Positions 12,401 through 23,900 of a stretch of DNA of 56,125 nt are shown piece by piece; positions within the stretch are counted from its first letter, which is position 1; each line of letters starts with the position of its first letter. A program made the position numbers and the translations under genes. The stretch is taken from positions 1,477,649 to 1,533,773 of the forward strand of contig FN649726.1 in NCBI GenBank assembly GCA_000310025.1. The letters are read 5' to 3'. Origin of the DNA: Ectocarpus siliculosus (Eukaryota > Sar > Phaeophyceae > Ectocarpales > Ectocarpaceae). The notes beneath the pieces are model-generated. The model saw nothing but the letters and a program-made list of their open reading frames with translations. It ran no database searches and was not told the origin of the DNA.

Positions 12401-15400
12401 TTGGATGGTTCTGTGTAGTGTGTTATTTGGCACCATCTAGGCGAGACCGCCCAATGGCGGACACCTCCTAGTCCCCGATCTCGTCATCGGCAGCATCTCA
12501 TGCAGACTTCTCTAAGAAAAAAGGAATAGGCTTACGTCAAGCTATAGAACGGGGCCTGTACGTTGCAACAAGCGGAAATTTCGGTGTTCTCGCGGCTGGT
12601 GTTTCAGGGTAACCTATACTCAAGTTTTGTCTTGTCAACATAAAGTATGAGCTCTTTGCTAGTCACGAGAAGATTGATGCTGCGATGAATGTCATATTCT
12701 TCAACGACAGATGACGGTGTGTTGCCATGGTCAGCAACAGACGAACGAGTGCAGGTGGTTCACAAAGTTTAGTATTTCTCGTCTCTGCTTCATGGTCAAT
12801 TTTTCGAATTTTCCCTCCCAACCGGGGGAAAGGGGAGGCTACGCCTCCAGAACTTTGTGTCCGATCACCTCTGGCGTCCATCTACTTGATGATACAAAGG
12901 CGGTAAGACCAAGCGTTCCCTCACAAACTCACATACACACATACACCCATGACAACAGTCACAAAACAACATAGACAATCATCAGACAACGCGTGCCACG
13001 TACTCCTCACCGAGTTGAACTCAAGCTTGAAGTTGAAGTGCCGCTTCATCTCCGTCTTCTGCACCAGCGTCATGTTAAAATCGCGCATGTACTCCGACAG
13101 GTACTCCACCTAAAAAGTAGCATCCAACACCGTCGTGTACGTTAGAGGCCTCAAGAGTGACCCGGTAGGGGTGGAGAGGGCTCAAATGATTGCTACAGTA
13201 GAATGATGGTCGTTCGGGGAGGTGGGGAAGTCCGATGTGTCTAAGCTGATGTTGGTTCGAGGCAAAGGCGGCGGCGGGAGGGGAGAGTAGCATTCGGAAG
13301 CAAGGAAGTCGTGGTAAACCACGGGTGGCGATAAGAATGAACGAGATACAACGTGCGGGGGCAAGCACGGCGGGAGCTCGTTGCCTGTTGGCCAACAGCA
13401 CACACTCACAACGAGGGAAGAAAATCGTATCAAGAGTGGCGAGGTTCGGTTCGAGCTTACTCCGCCAGAGCACCGCGTATCCCCTGCCTTACTACCGTTT
13501 TCTCCTGTACGATGCGCCAGCCACACCGCAAACACGTACACCTGCTAGTTATGCTGCTTGCAGGAACGGACTACCATGGCGTGAGCTGTGGCGTACAACA
13601 CCAGAATTGTTTTCCAACACTATGGTGCTGATATCGCCAGTCCCTTCTTCTACAAGCGCGAAATTGGCGTGAAACAAGTACACCACGCTTACTGCAAGCA
13701 CAAGAGTCGACGACATTTTGTACATGGTACACACGAATCAATCTTACCTTTTGCTTTCGGAGACGAGTCTGCGGGTCTAAGTTTAGCACGATAGTCACCA
13801 GGGCTCCGATCACGTAGGCGAACAGGGTCGTGCCTGCGACCTCGCTCACCAAGGCTGTCAACATCTCCGCAACGTTGTTCGCTGAGCAAGGAGACCAGAC
13901 AAAGACCACGAAGAAAAGGTGAAACGGATATGAAAGAACCATGGCACAACACCGTCCCTTTAACAATTGTTGCATGGGAGCCTACTACCAGAGTACGGTA
14001 ACAAAGTGGAAGTGACAAAGATGCGAAACACGACGACGCTATTTGGTGGCCAAAACGTGTATGGTCAGCGTACAGCCCATGCCTTTTGTGGCGACTGTGC
14101 TCCCAAGGTGACGACTCCATGTTAGAGAAGACATAGGCAGGAGACACCAACCAAGACTTAGAGAACAGATTTAACAACAGTCAATCGTGCGCACAAACGA
14201 TGTGTGCGACGAATAGAAACATTATACTGGTTGCTCTACGTGGCCGTTCTTGTAGTTCGGTGACAGAGGAAAGAAAGGCACAAAGCCAACGCTGCGGCAA
14301 ATAGGTGTTTGAAAATTTTGTCCCAATACTGCCGCTTTTCCCTATTTCCAGAGGAGCCATCTTCAATCCTGGTGTACTGCAGTGTTGCGGCATTTATTTG
14401 CGTACACATGTAAACTCATGTATGCTCAGATTACTCNNNNNNNNNNNNNNNNNNNGTGAAGGCCCAGTAAACGCTCGCCACATATCTGTGATACCGGTCG
14501 GTGCCCAAGACAAGATCCGAAACAAGAGTTGGGGGTACGGTGCGGGTTACATTGTCCATCAATTGAGTTATCTAGAGCGAGAAACAACTTTCGACGATAA
14601 TTTTTCTCTTTTGGAGCAACTTTTCGAGCCATTGATTCACTGACGTTCCGCAATCTCAGAACATGCCTCGCTACATTCGAGTACGTTGTAATGTGCTGGT
14701 ACTGGTTGGTTGATGCGTGACAGGCAGCAATCGATATTGAGAAGTAACGGATTGCACGCCACCACTCAGAAACGAATATTCCTGTGGAGTGCTGAACATT
14801 GTTTCGCTTTTGTTCCAGGCATAAAACGTACGTGTGGTTTGCCTAGGTTTCGAGTAAGGTAATATTGGCGGTGCAGAAATGCATTCCGCTTCTAAACGTC
14901 CGTATGGTCTACAGCACTACTCCCGAATTGAGCACCGCCCGGGCGTATCTTCAAGGGTTGCGCGCTCTTGTCGCGCTTTTGGTTTGTCTTCGTTGTCCTG
15001 TCCTCTCCAAAAGGCTGTTGCTTTGCTACCCTCTCGGTCGGTCTCACCTCGCCCCCAACCCCTGGTCGTCCAAGCAGCTGCTATACTCCCCGTCGTTGAT
15101 ACAGTACTCCAGGATCCAGCTGCTTCTCCCGGCCGTGATCGAATGCGCCCCCACCGCGTACCACATGCACGCCTGCAGTGACAACAACAAGTTTAGGAGG
15201 TGTATTAACGAGGCGTTGCAGGTTTCGGGGGCGGTAGTGAAGGCGGTCCTTATTATGTCTTCTCACGTGGGCGGCTTGTTGACGGACTACTGATGCTCTG
15301 AAACCCGCGGCATTGTGCTAAGATATTCGGAGAACTTCTGTCGGCTGGGTCGGGGGTAGGATAGTTGAGATTGTGGGTTTCACCGGATCCGCCGGTTGGT

Positions 15401-18400
15401 TTTTCACCGGAACGTTCACCGGAAATTTGGCTTTCCATGGGCGTGACTCCGTCTGTGATCACTGGTCCAGGCGGTCGGGCTGTGGCGAATACGAAAACAC
15501 TTTCTACGTTGTCTGAAGAGGAAGCAAAAACAAAAGGCCAAAAAACAACAATCCACGCCCTACACCGACGCGAAAGGCATCCTGTGCGGTACACCAACAG
15601 CACTGTTCATTGTAGAAGCTCTTTGGTTCCCTCGCTCGTGTTTCGTACGAAAGGTAGGCTGTAGGACAATACGTATACATAGCAAGATGTTCACATGTCG
15701 CTTCTTTGTGTGTTCTGGTTCTTACCGCAAGATGCGCCGCAAAAGACATGAGGATGACGAGCTTGGTCAGCCGTATGACGGCCGGATTCATCTGCATCGC
15801 CTCCTGGTACCGCTCAAAGAATGTCGACATCTGGCACAACAAATGAGTAGATCGAATGAGAAACACCGTGGGGGATCTCAAATTTGGTTAACGACTGAGG
15901 CCTGAGGGAGCGGGACGACGGGGTGTTCATAAGGTGGTCAGGACCACAAGCAACAACGACAACTACCTCCGTTCTCAGATTGGCAATACGCATCAGGCTC
16001 GCGCGTTCGAAAATGAGTATTGCTTCGTAATTGGTTGAAGCGAAGGAGGGGGGGGGGGCTTGGAGATCAGGTTGGTCGGTTTCTTTTCGATCGGACAACA
16101 AGAATCGACGAACACGATGCTTTCCCGACGATAGCGCGGTCGACGCTACATACCAGTACATATTTTCATTCATCAGCCGGTCTGAGCGGTTGGTGCTATT
16201 AGTAGAAACACAAACTCTTTTTTCGGTTTTCATGTACTCTGAATCCGGAGATTGGACCTTGTCCTCTAGGCTCTTCCACCCCTCTCTCCCCTTGTCGGAG
16301 GAGCCCGCCGCCTAGAAAGCTGGTTCGCCCTTTACTACCCGAGATGAACCTGACGTCTTTTTATTGGTCGGTCGATCAGCAGTCGATGCTATAGTAAACA
16401 CACACACGCATACACATAAGCAACCATAAGCACACACCTTGAGCAGTCTGAAAATCTTGAAGAGGCGGATCAGCCTGATCATCCGAATCAGCTTCGTGCT
16501 CCTCAAGGCGTCGGAGTTCAGCAACATCCTCGAGAACATCGTGTCAAGGGGTACGGTTGACACGAAGTCCACGATGAACCAGGTCCGGAGATACTCCCCC
16601 GCGATCAGCTTCCTGTTTTATTGGGTTTGGGTAGGGCACTGTAAGATTGCTGTTGGACGCAACCAGGCGCGCACGACGTGTTGGTGTTGTCTTCCCTAAT
16701 TTCTTCCCCACATCCCCCTTCTGTTGGCGGCGCCTGAAGACTCGGCCGTGCATCCTTACCTGGCCGATGCTGCGGCCGAGATCAGAAGCAGTGTCGTTTG
16801 ATTTTCCTTCTTTCTCGTAGATATGTCTGTGGCTGCGACGAACAGGTTCAGCAGAACCGCTAGTGTTCCGTGGTCTGTTCTGACCTGACCGTGACCCTGA
16901 CATCAACGATCCTTGCCCGAGTCTCGTTATTTCTGTGTCTGTCTCGTCAACGTCGAGACGGTACTTAACTCTACGCGCGTGTAGCCTTCAAGCTCGTATG
17001 TATGTGACTAAGAGCAGTATCTAGAGCAAGAGATTCCCATGCAACTAACGGCTCGAGAGGGAGGGGTGCCGGTAAAGGTGGCAAGTAAACGAGAACAATG
17101 ATGGCCACGATGACAAGCATAACAGCGTACCCAGAATTATCTTACGTCAAGCTGGCCAAAGGGTAAAAACCCGCGCGGTGTCTCCGGGAGCAAACCTCAG
17201 GTGCTCTGTCCTAACCCTACCCCTTTTGCCTGGGATGATGGTGCATTCATCGTAAAATGGTACATTCATCACCCAAGAGAACACGACAACACGGAAACCA
17301 CCTACAGCATGTAGATGTTTATTTTATTCTCGTTCACCGACCTGCTGGTGACGATGTTGCCGTCGTCCCAGTACGCCGTGTCGAAGCTCACCAACATATC
17401 GACGAAGAACAAACAGTCGACCACGTGCCCAAAAATGGCCCAGCTGCGACGCGAACACAACGGCGGATCGACGACAGGCCCATAACACCGACAACAAGCC
17501 AACGCAGCAGTCAAAACAGAGCGTTGCAGTTGCACACCGGCAAAGAGCGTGTCGCCATGTACGTGTGCGCGCGCGGCGCGTACGGGTTGATGGCAGAGGA
17601 GAGAGGGACGGCGAATCGTAGATGGAAGGGGGGGGTGTACGGGATGACTCCAGGATCATCACCGGAAGGCAGGCCATGAAGAGCAGGCAACCATATGGTC
17701 CAGTTGAATCCCGCTCGCCAACTACGCCGTGTTCAATGTACGAGAAATGCAGCGTGTCGTCGACGATTCCTGTACTACTAAGGAGCAGCCGGATGATGCC
17801 GATGCCTCGGGGGCGAAACCCGTCTTTTCTAGCGAGCAGTTCGAGCGTTCCAGCAAGACAACAACATACAACTGCTAGAGCTCCAGCAACAGCGTAAACG
17901 GTATCTAGGAATCAATACTACTGTATGCACATGTCATTGTATCCTGGGCATGTTTCTGTGTAGACACATGTGAGAACGTTGCTCGAGTCTCTAGCTGTCT
18001 TCACCTTCCCTCCGCGGGCGAGTCAAAGCCTAGCCGGAAAGTGACCTCCAGCACGGAGAACACGATGAAGAACGCCACAAACACGTCCCAGAAAGCCTTG
18101 CAATGTTCAGGCGTAACGGGGGTGGTGTACACATCGAGAACAGGTCAGTGCGACAACAGCGTGCGGGGAAATATAGCGTCAGAGAGGGGGCGATGGCGAC
18201 TGTTGGAGGGGGGCGGGGAGGGGGAAGGAAGGGGGGTACTGTCTTCTTGAAGTGGTTTCTTTCTTGCGCCGTGTGGTGAGTTATTAATAGGGAAGACACA
18301 CGAAGACGAATGTATACCCACGGTAATGGAAAACCGTAATCCTCCTTTGATTACCCTCGGGGCATACAGGTAGCTTGGACAGGGAACACAAGTAGGAACA

Positions 18401-19668
18401 TGACCGTAATTTCTACGTGTGCATGTACGTCTCATCCGCTTGCAATTTCTCTCCCCTCTCCCCCGAGACTAGCCTCAAGTTCGCTGCTTTGGTGGGTCCA
18501 GTGTGATTTGGCCCTCTCTCGTGTTTGACAATTTTCTCTTAAACCGAACCTCAACGAATGGCCTGCTGGTTCCCGTGCAGCACTTAGAACCCGGGCTTCA
18601 AGAATGTGGTCCCGGATATGAAATTACATCAAGGCTCCCACCAAAGACAAATCTATCTAGTTTGGATCAACACGGGTGAGTGGATGCTTGGGGACAAAAC
18701 ACAAAGCACTCGAAAACTATGTACTTGATCGGCAGTACCCAAACGATAGCCAAATTGTTGTCACCGCCATCTGCTAAGGCACTGCACCTTCGTCATGGAG
18801 TCCGGGTGGAAAACGTGCAACCGACCCCAGAACACGTGCGGGCTAAGCTCGTTGAGAGCCAGCTGCTGCACGGACGCGGCTGTGTTGGTAATCCGCGTTT
18901 TCGTATCCTGATCAAGGCGGGTCGACATCGACAAAAAACAGCGGGGCGTGCATTGACAACGCCGTAGGCGGGGCCATCGTTTATTTTGTTGTTTCCTTGT
19001 TAGCTAGTACCTCATCGACCGTGAACTAAATTGTTCCACCATAGGTAGATGTTACCCATTTCCCCGTACCACGACGAAGGGGGAGGGGGGGGGGGTCACG
19101 CAAACAATATTGTGTGGGATTCTAGGGTTTGGATTTATATCGAATTCAACCATACAAGCCATGACACACGGGTTACGTATGCGTTGACACTGTGTACGGT
19201 AGGGAACAAGAAAGTATTTCATTGTTGTTCCAAAATCACGAGTCCAGGCGTAACTAGTCTACGGAGGGTGGTTGCTGTTGGATGGTTGGACTGCCTCTAC
19301 CATAGCAGAAGACCTTACGGTTGGCGAAGCTGACAAAAGTAACCCACAAATGACGGGGCAGATACATGAGACCATACCTAACTCTGGCGAGGAAGCGCTG
19401 GTCTCTCCAGGCGAAGTGTCTGCTTCATGCCACCCGATTCGCAGCCAGAAAGACGGATCAAAAGACAGGCATATTGCACCGATGCCCGCATGCACCCAAC
19501 ATCCCTGGAGAACGGCATAGTACACGCCAATTGAAACGACATTCGCACCTGGTGAACATTCAAGAAGTTCATGTTCTTCTTCTTCAGGTGTTCGATCGGT
19601 TCCTCTTCGCCGGCCTTCGACATTTCGTCCAGCTTTTCCTGCATATGCCGATGCTTGTACGTAGTGTT
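9428..19668 (-). CDS. Voltage-gated K+ channel with cyclic-nucleotide-binding-like domain, channel 1 (5' end unresolved)
   Basis: Six-transmembrane channel of the EAG/CNG-type plasma-membrane family. Exons in order: 19668-19549 (charged N-terminal linker); about 18879-18788 (ends HVFHPDSMTK; a second acceptor at 18865 fits the phase better); 18096-18005 (S1, AFWDVFVAFFIVFSVLEV); 17443-17306 (S2, VVDCLFFVDMLVSFDTAY); 16612-16438 (S3 VDFVSTVPLD, then S4 with regularly spaced Arg: IRMIRLIRLFKIFRLLK); 15830-15726 (S5); 15172-15048 (ACMWYAVG and turret); 14571-14456 (pore helix RYVASVYWAFT, running into the N gap); 13881-13748 (S6, TTLFAYVIGALV); 13109-13011; 12133-12002 (C-linker, ILSILPPYLR); 11153-11011 (LKPGEYVKGDLIV, first strands of the ligand domain); 10190-9428 (end of the domain, Gly/Ser-rich tail, stop TAG). 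Nearly all junctions agree in phase. The exception is turret to pore (phase 2 versus 0), so a small exon may be missing there. The start codon was not found. The ligand domain lacks the usual GE...R-A cassette. Confidence 0.88.
14437..14455. other. Assembly gap (19 N) over the pore of channel 1
   Basis: The minus-strand exon ends in YWAFT exactly at the gap, and the K+ selectivity filter (TTVGYGD in channel 2) should come next. On the far side the minus strand reads GAGTAATC, which fits the tail of a GTGAGTAA splice donor. The filter codons are therefore missing from the assembly. Nineteen bases is too few for the filter plus a donor (about 30 are needed), so the gap length is probably a placeholder or an underestimate. 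Confidence 0.9.
16343..16410 (+). repeat. Dispersed short repeat R1, diverged copy
   Basis: TGACGTCTTTTTATTGGTCGGTCGATCAGC followed by a GTCGATGCTATAGTAAACACACACACG end, like the core and 3' end of copy 1 at 2574-2670. It sits in the intron after the S4 exon of channel 1. Confidence 0.55.
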
Positions 19669-20908
19669 CTGCAATTGGGTGTTTTGTTGCGGCGTTGGTT
19701 CGAACAACGATGTTATTTTTCATTTCGTTTCCGTTTGCTATTTTTCTTTATGTGGTTATGTTTGGCTAAACATCCTAAGTACCCTAAGAATAGTACGCCG
19801 AGGTCGGTTAGGTAGACAACGCGGCTAGGGTGTTCAGATGGAGGAGGGCAGCACGCGTCGTGGTTATGTATCGCCATCGTGCTTTTTCCGTCGAAACTCC
19901 GTTCGTTGTAAGTCGACTGCTTTAACAGGCCCGTCTACGTGGGACCTTGAAGTTACCAGCGTCTCAAAACACACCGGACACACGACGGGTAATAAAGTAA
20001 TGAACTTGAAGTGTCATAGTTGGCCGCTTCATTGATAGGTCCTAAATCATAGGCATCGACATACACAAATAAATTTCGTGGCTTGTCGGCAAATCAATGC
20101 TTCTGCTAAGAGATTGGAGCGCCCCTGGGCACATGCAGGTGGTTTGCACGACGTGAGTACTTTTCAGGGAACTGAATCTCAGTTATGGAGTAATGGCTGC
20201 GTTTGGCGAAGTAGACAAATTGATTTAGGCAGAGTGAGGTAGGAAAGGCCCCACAGGGCAGGGAAAGGTAGAAACACAGGGAGATGCCGTGGAAACGTGC
20301 AACGTGTCTATTGTAAGGAAGGAAAATTATTGTGTCAACGTTTGCCATGGTTTCGTTGGGGTCGGTTTGGGTCGCGAGAGTGGAAAACGAGGGGTCTGAA
20401 AAAGAAGGCTTTAGGATACCCTTCTGGCGCAGCTGCGTCTCTACGTCCTTTTTTCACGACGCAGCTCTCGGTGATGGACAAATACGGGCGGACAATTGAG
20501 GGCTAGCCTCATGCTACAAAACCTAAGTAGCCGAATCCGTCCATTTTTTCAACCAGCATCTAACGCCACATGATGCGGAGGCAACGACTTTTCCACAAAA
20601 GGAGGCATTGATTCAAGTGTTGCTGTGTGGCCTCGGCCTCGGGGTTGCGTTCGACCTGTAGAAGGATGTGCGACCTATAGGGTGGGAAGTGGCTGCGCGC
20701 CATGGGAATTGAACGGGATTCGATACAAAAGTGGGTGCACTTTAGTGGCTGCAGCTATGCTTCCGTGCCTCAATTCGTGTTGCTCGCTTGCTTTGTGTTC
20801 ATTCTCGAGGGTGGTATCTACTGTCGTGAACACCTTGGACCGATTTTGGCTCTCGCAAATGTCTTCGTTTGTCTTTTCGCCTGCTCTAGCTGAACCTGAA
20901 CCTACACC

Positions 20909-23900
20909 CTACAGCGCATCCATTAGTGCGGACCAGTTCTCCGAACCCGACAGTTGTGCCCAACACCGCAACGGTTGCTCATGCGCTTGGTCTTCGCTCA
21001 TTTTGTTCACCTTCTTCATGGGCCGCTGCCCGCCGCTTTGCCGTTGTCCCGTGTGTCTGCTTGGTGTCAACAGCTTCATGCTCGTTCTTCTGACGGCCTG
21101 AGCCACCGCCATCAAGCTCTGTCGACGAGATCTTCTCGGCCTCACGCCCTCTACCGCTCCCGCTCCCGCGCCAGTGCCACCCCCTGCCCCCGCCGCCCCC
21201 TCGCCCCGCAACAACCCCTCCACCCGTCCCCGTCCCGCCGTAGCTTCGCCCAATGGCCCGGGGGTATTTCTAGAGCCACTCTCAGGGTCGCTACCAGCTG
21301 ATTCGCCTGTAACTATCCTTCTCTCCCTCGACACCGGCATGTTGTCCCCAACACTCGAATCCCCGCCTCGCGACCCACCGTTATCGGTGGAAGCGTCGCC
21401 GCTAACTTCGTGGGGCCTTAAGGGCAGCAAACTCAGTGATGGCGGTGACCGTGGACGTTCCGCTGGAACTTGTCCCGCCGCGCTCGCCTGTCTCGGGTGA
21501 ATGCTTCCACTGGCAGCGCCCCCCGCAAGAACGTTGGGGGGGGTCGCGTCTTGCACGCTTTCGGAACCGTTCCCGCTCCCCGTTGTTTCGAAAGTGAGCT
21601 CGTCGGCATCTCCCACGGCCGACAAGCCAACATTGCCGGTGCCACCACCACTGGCAGTACCGCTGTCATTCGTTCTCGCAGAGTCTGCGCCTGAGTCGGA
21701 GCTGCTGCTGTCGTCGTCCTCGTCGTCGTCCACCCGATGGCTGAGCTGGCTCATCTGGTCGAAACTCCTTGCGGAAGTGGCACGATGGAGAATCATCGAC
21801 GGCCGTCCCTCCGTCGGGGCCACTTTGGAACCACTCCGAAACTTTCTCGCCTGTGATTTTTTCAGCGACAATGGGAAGAGGGGGGCGACGTTTGATCGAT
21901 GGATGCTTATTCTTGCGCAGGTTTAACAGATCACAGAAAGTGATACCCCCTACGTTCTGTATCCATCAATGTTTCTCACGTGGGGGGCAAGGGGACGGGT
22001 AGCATGCTTTGTACCATAGACTATGCCTTAGCGATTAGACCATTGACCACGCGTCCTCGAGAAGACGGAGATCGTTCCCACAGGACCGATCACCGATGGT
22101 CAATCGTTCGTTCCTACTTTGCCAGGTACTTCAAGAACATTTTCTATCCTCTACTATCTATCCTATCGACATCACCTCCTGCCAATTCAGCCCACTTCCT
22201 ATGCCCCAGTATAGCTTCCGTCTTCTCCTGGCTTTTCCATGCCTCAGACATCTCTCTGTACCTTCATGCTATTTTTTCCCACCTCAGCCATGTACTTGTC
22301 TCTCTTCTTTTTCGTAAAACGGACATTCTGCAACTAAATGCGTCCGGTCTTCGCACTCGGAGCCGCATTCACGCTTGAACTTGTCGTGTTCGTCTATCTA
22401 GCTTAATCTTCGTCTACGTTCTCGACGGCCAATGTTCTCAGTCCTACGTTGGACCGTGAGCTTTGTCCCTGCATCCATTGGTTCATTTAGGTGCTCGTTC
22501 AACCCCATCCCTTTTTTTCCGTACACATCTAGACCCTCCTTTTCAACAATCCGTACACATCTAGACCCTCTTTTTCCTTCTTGGTTTCTTTGGTTACATT
22601 CTGTGGGGGGTTGAGAGCTCTAAATCCCATGACGCTCATCCTCCATCAAAACTCGGGCGAACTCACCACTGCCATACGCTGGGCGAGGCTGGAATGGGCG
22701 GGGCTGCCCCCCATCGTCACGTCGCTCGCGAAGGTGTTCTGCAGCTCCATGCACTGTTGCGATGCCGCCGATCTCACGCGCGGCCTTGCGTCGTACAAGC
22801 TCCCGTGCCTTTTCGAACCGTTGAGCTCATCTCCCTCGTCATCTTCGTCGTCGGTGATATCGCTACCCTCGCTTTCTTCCCGCCAGCTTCCGCTATCTTC
22901 GTCACCAAACGCACCGCTGTCGCATTCGGAAACGGACGCCACGAGAAGCCCACCCGTGAAGTTATCACCGCCGCCGCCGCCGCTACCACCGGCATTGCCG
23001 CCGTTCCCTCGGTCGTTGTCACCGGTGCCGTTCATGCCGCTGCCCTCGTTAAGCCCACCGTCCAGTCTCACGAGCGGGCTTAGCTTTATGGTGTTGCAAA
23101 CCCGGAGCTTGACGTGCGCGCCGCGTACGTGTCTAACGTTCGGTGATGGTGATGCCGGAGAGAGTTCAAACCCGCCAGCACCAGCGTCGGGCAGAGCACC
23201 GGACGGGGACAGCGGGCCACCGCTTTCACCGCCTCCAACTGCGGCCGCCGCTGCCGCCGCTGCCTTCGCCATTGACGAAACGCGCTTTAGAGGTGGCAAC
23301 GTCGCTTCCGGCGGAGGGCCACCTGTTCCAGCGTTCGTGCCAGCGCTTCCCACCCCCTGCTCGTGAGGAAGGTTTGTTGTGGAAAAACAGTATGTAGCAG
23401 GGCAGCGAAAACGGGCACACTTTGAGGCCGGACGCTGTCGGTGACAGAAAGTTACGACGTGCGATCCTCCTGTGTTGCTTCTACTTCTCTAGACCAGAAT
23501 TGACATCCTGGCAACAACTGCACGCGAGTAATGTGTCAAACGTTTTGTCCTGACAACGACACAGAAAAACCATGACGACGACCGGCCACGCACCTCGTAC
23601 CCGACCCTTTACTGTTCTTCTTTCGAACTGCATCGTTTATTTCGGTTTCTAGGCCGCGTATTGGGGAGGGAGACACAAGGAAATCACATCATCTCGCCAG
23701 CCACGTTGGCTGATGGGAGGGCGGGAATATACTGCTCTGCTCCCACCTACGTTGGGCGGTCACTGCCGTCCTTACGTCTCTTCACGTGCTCTGTTGATTT
23801 CGCTCGTTCTCGTGCATAACTTCTTGTTGCATCCAACACGTGTTACGGAATGACAGGGAGGACTTGAAAAGTTGTTCCTGTGCTGAGCCCAGGTTTCCGA

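Noticed and set aside
12430-12500. Possible tRNA-like fold
   Set aside because: No T-loop (GTTCRA) or anticodon stem could be paired by eye; no tRNA or rRNA gene is supported anywhere in the window.
22581-23366. A 261-codon plus-strand ORF rich in Ser and Pro
   Set aside because: It is the antisense of the Gly/Ser-rich exon 23356-22667, whose ends are good splice sites and whose length is a multiple of three.
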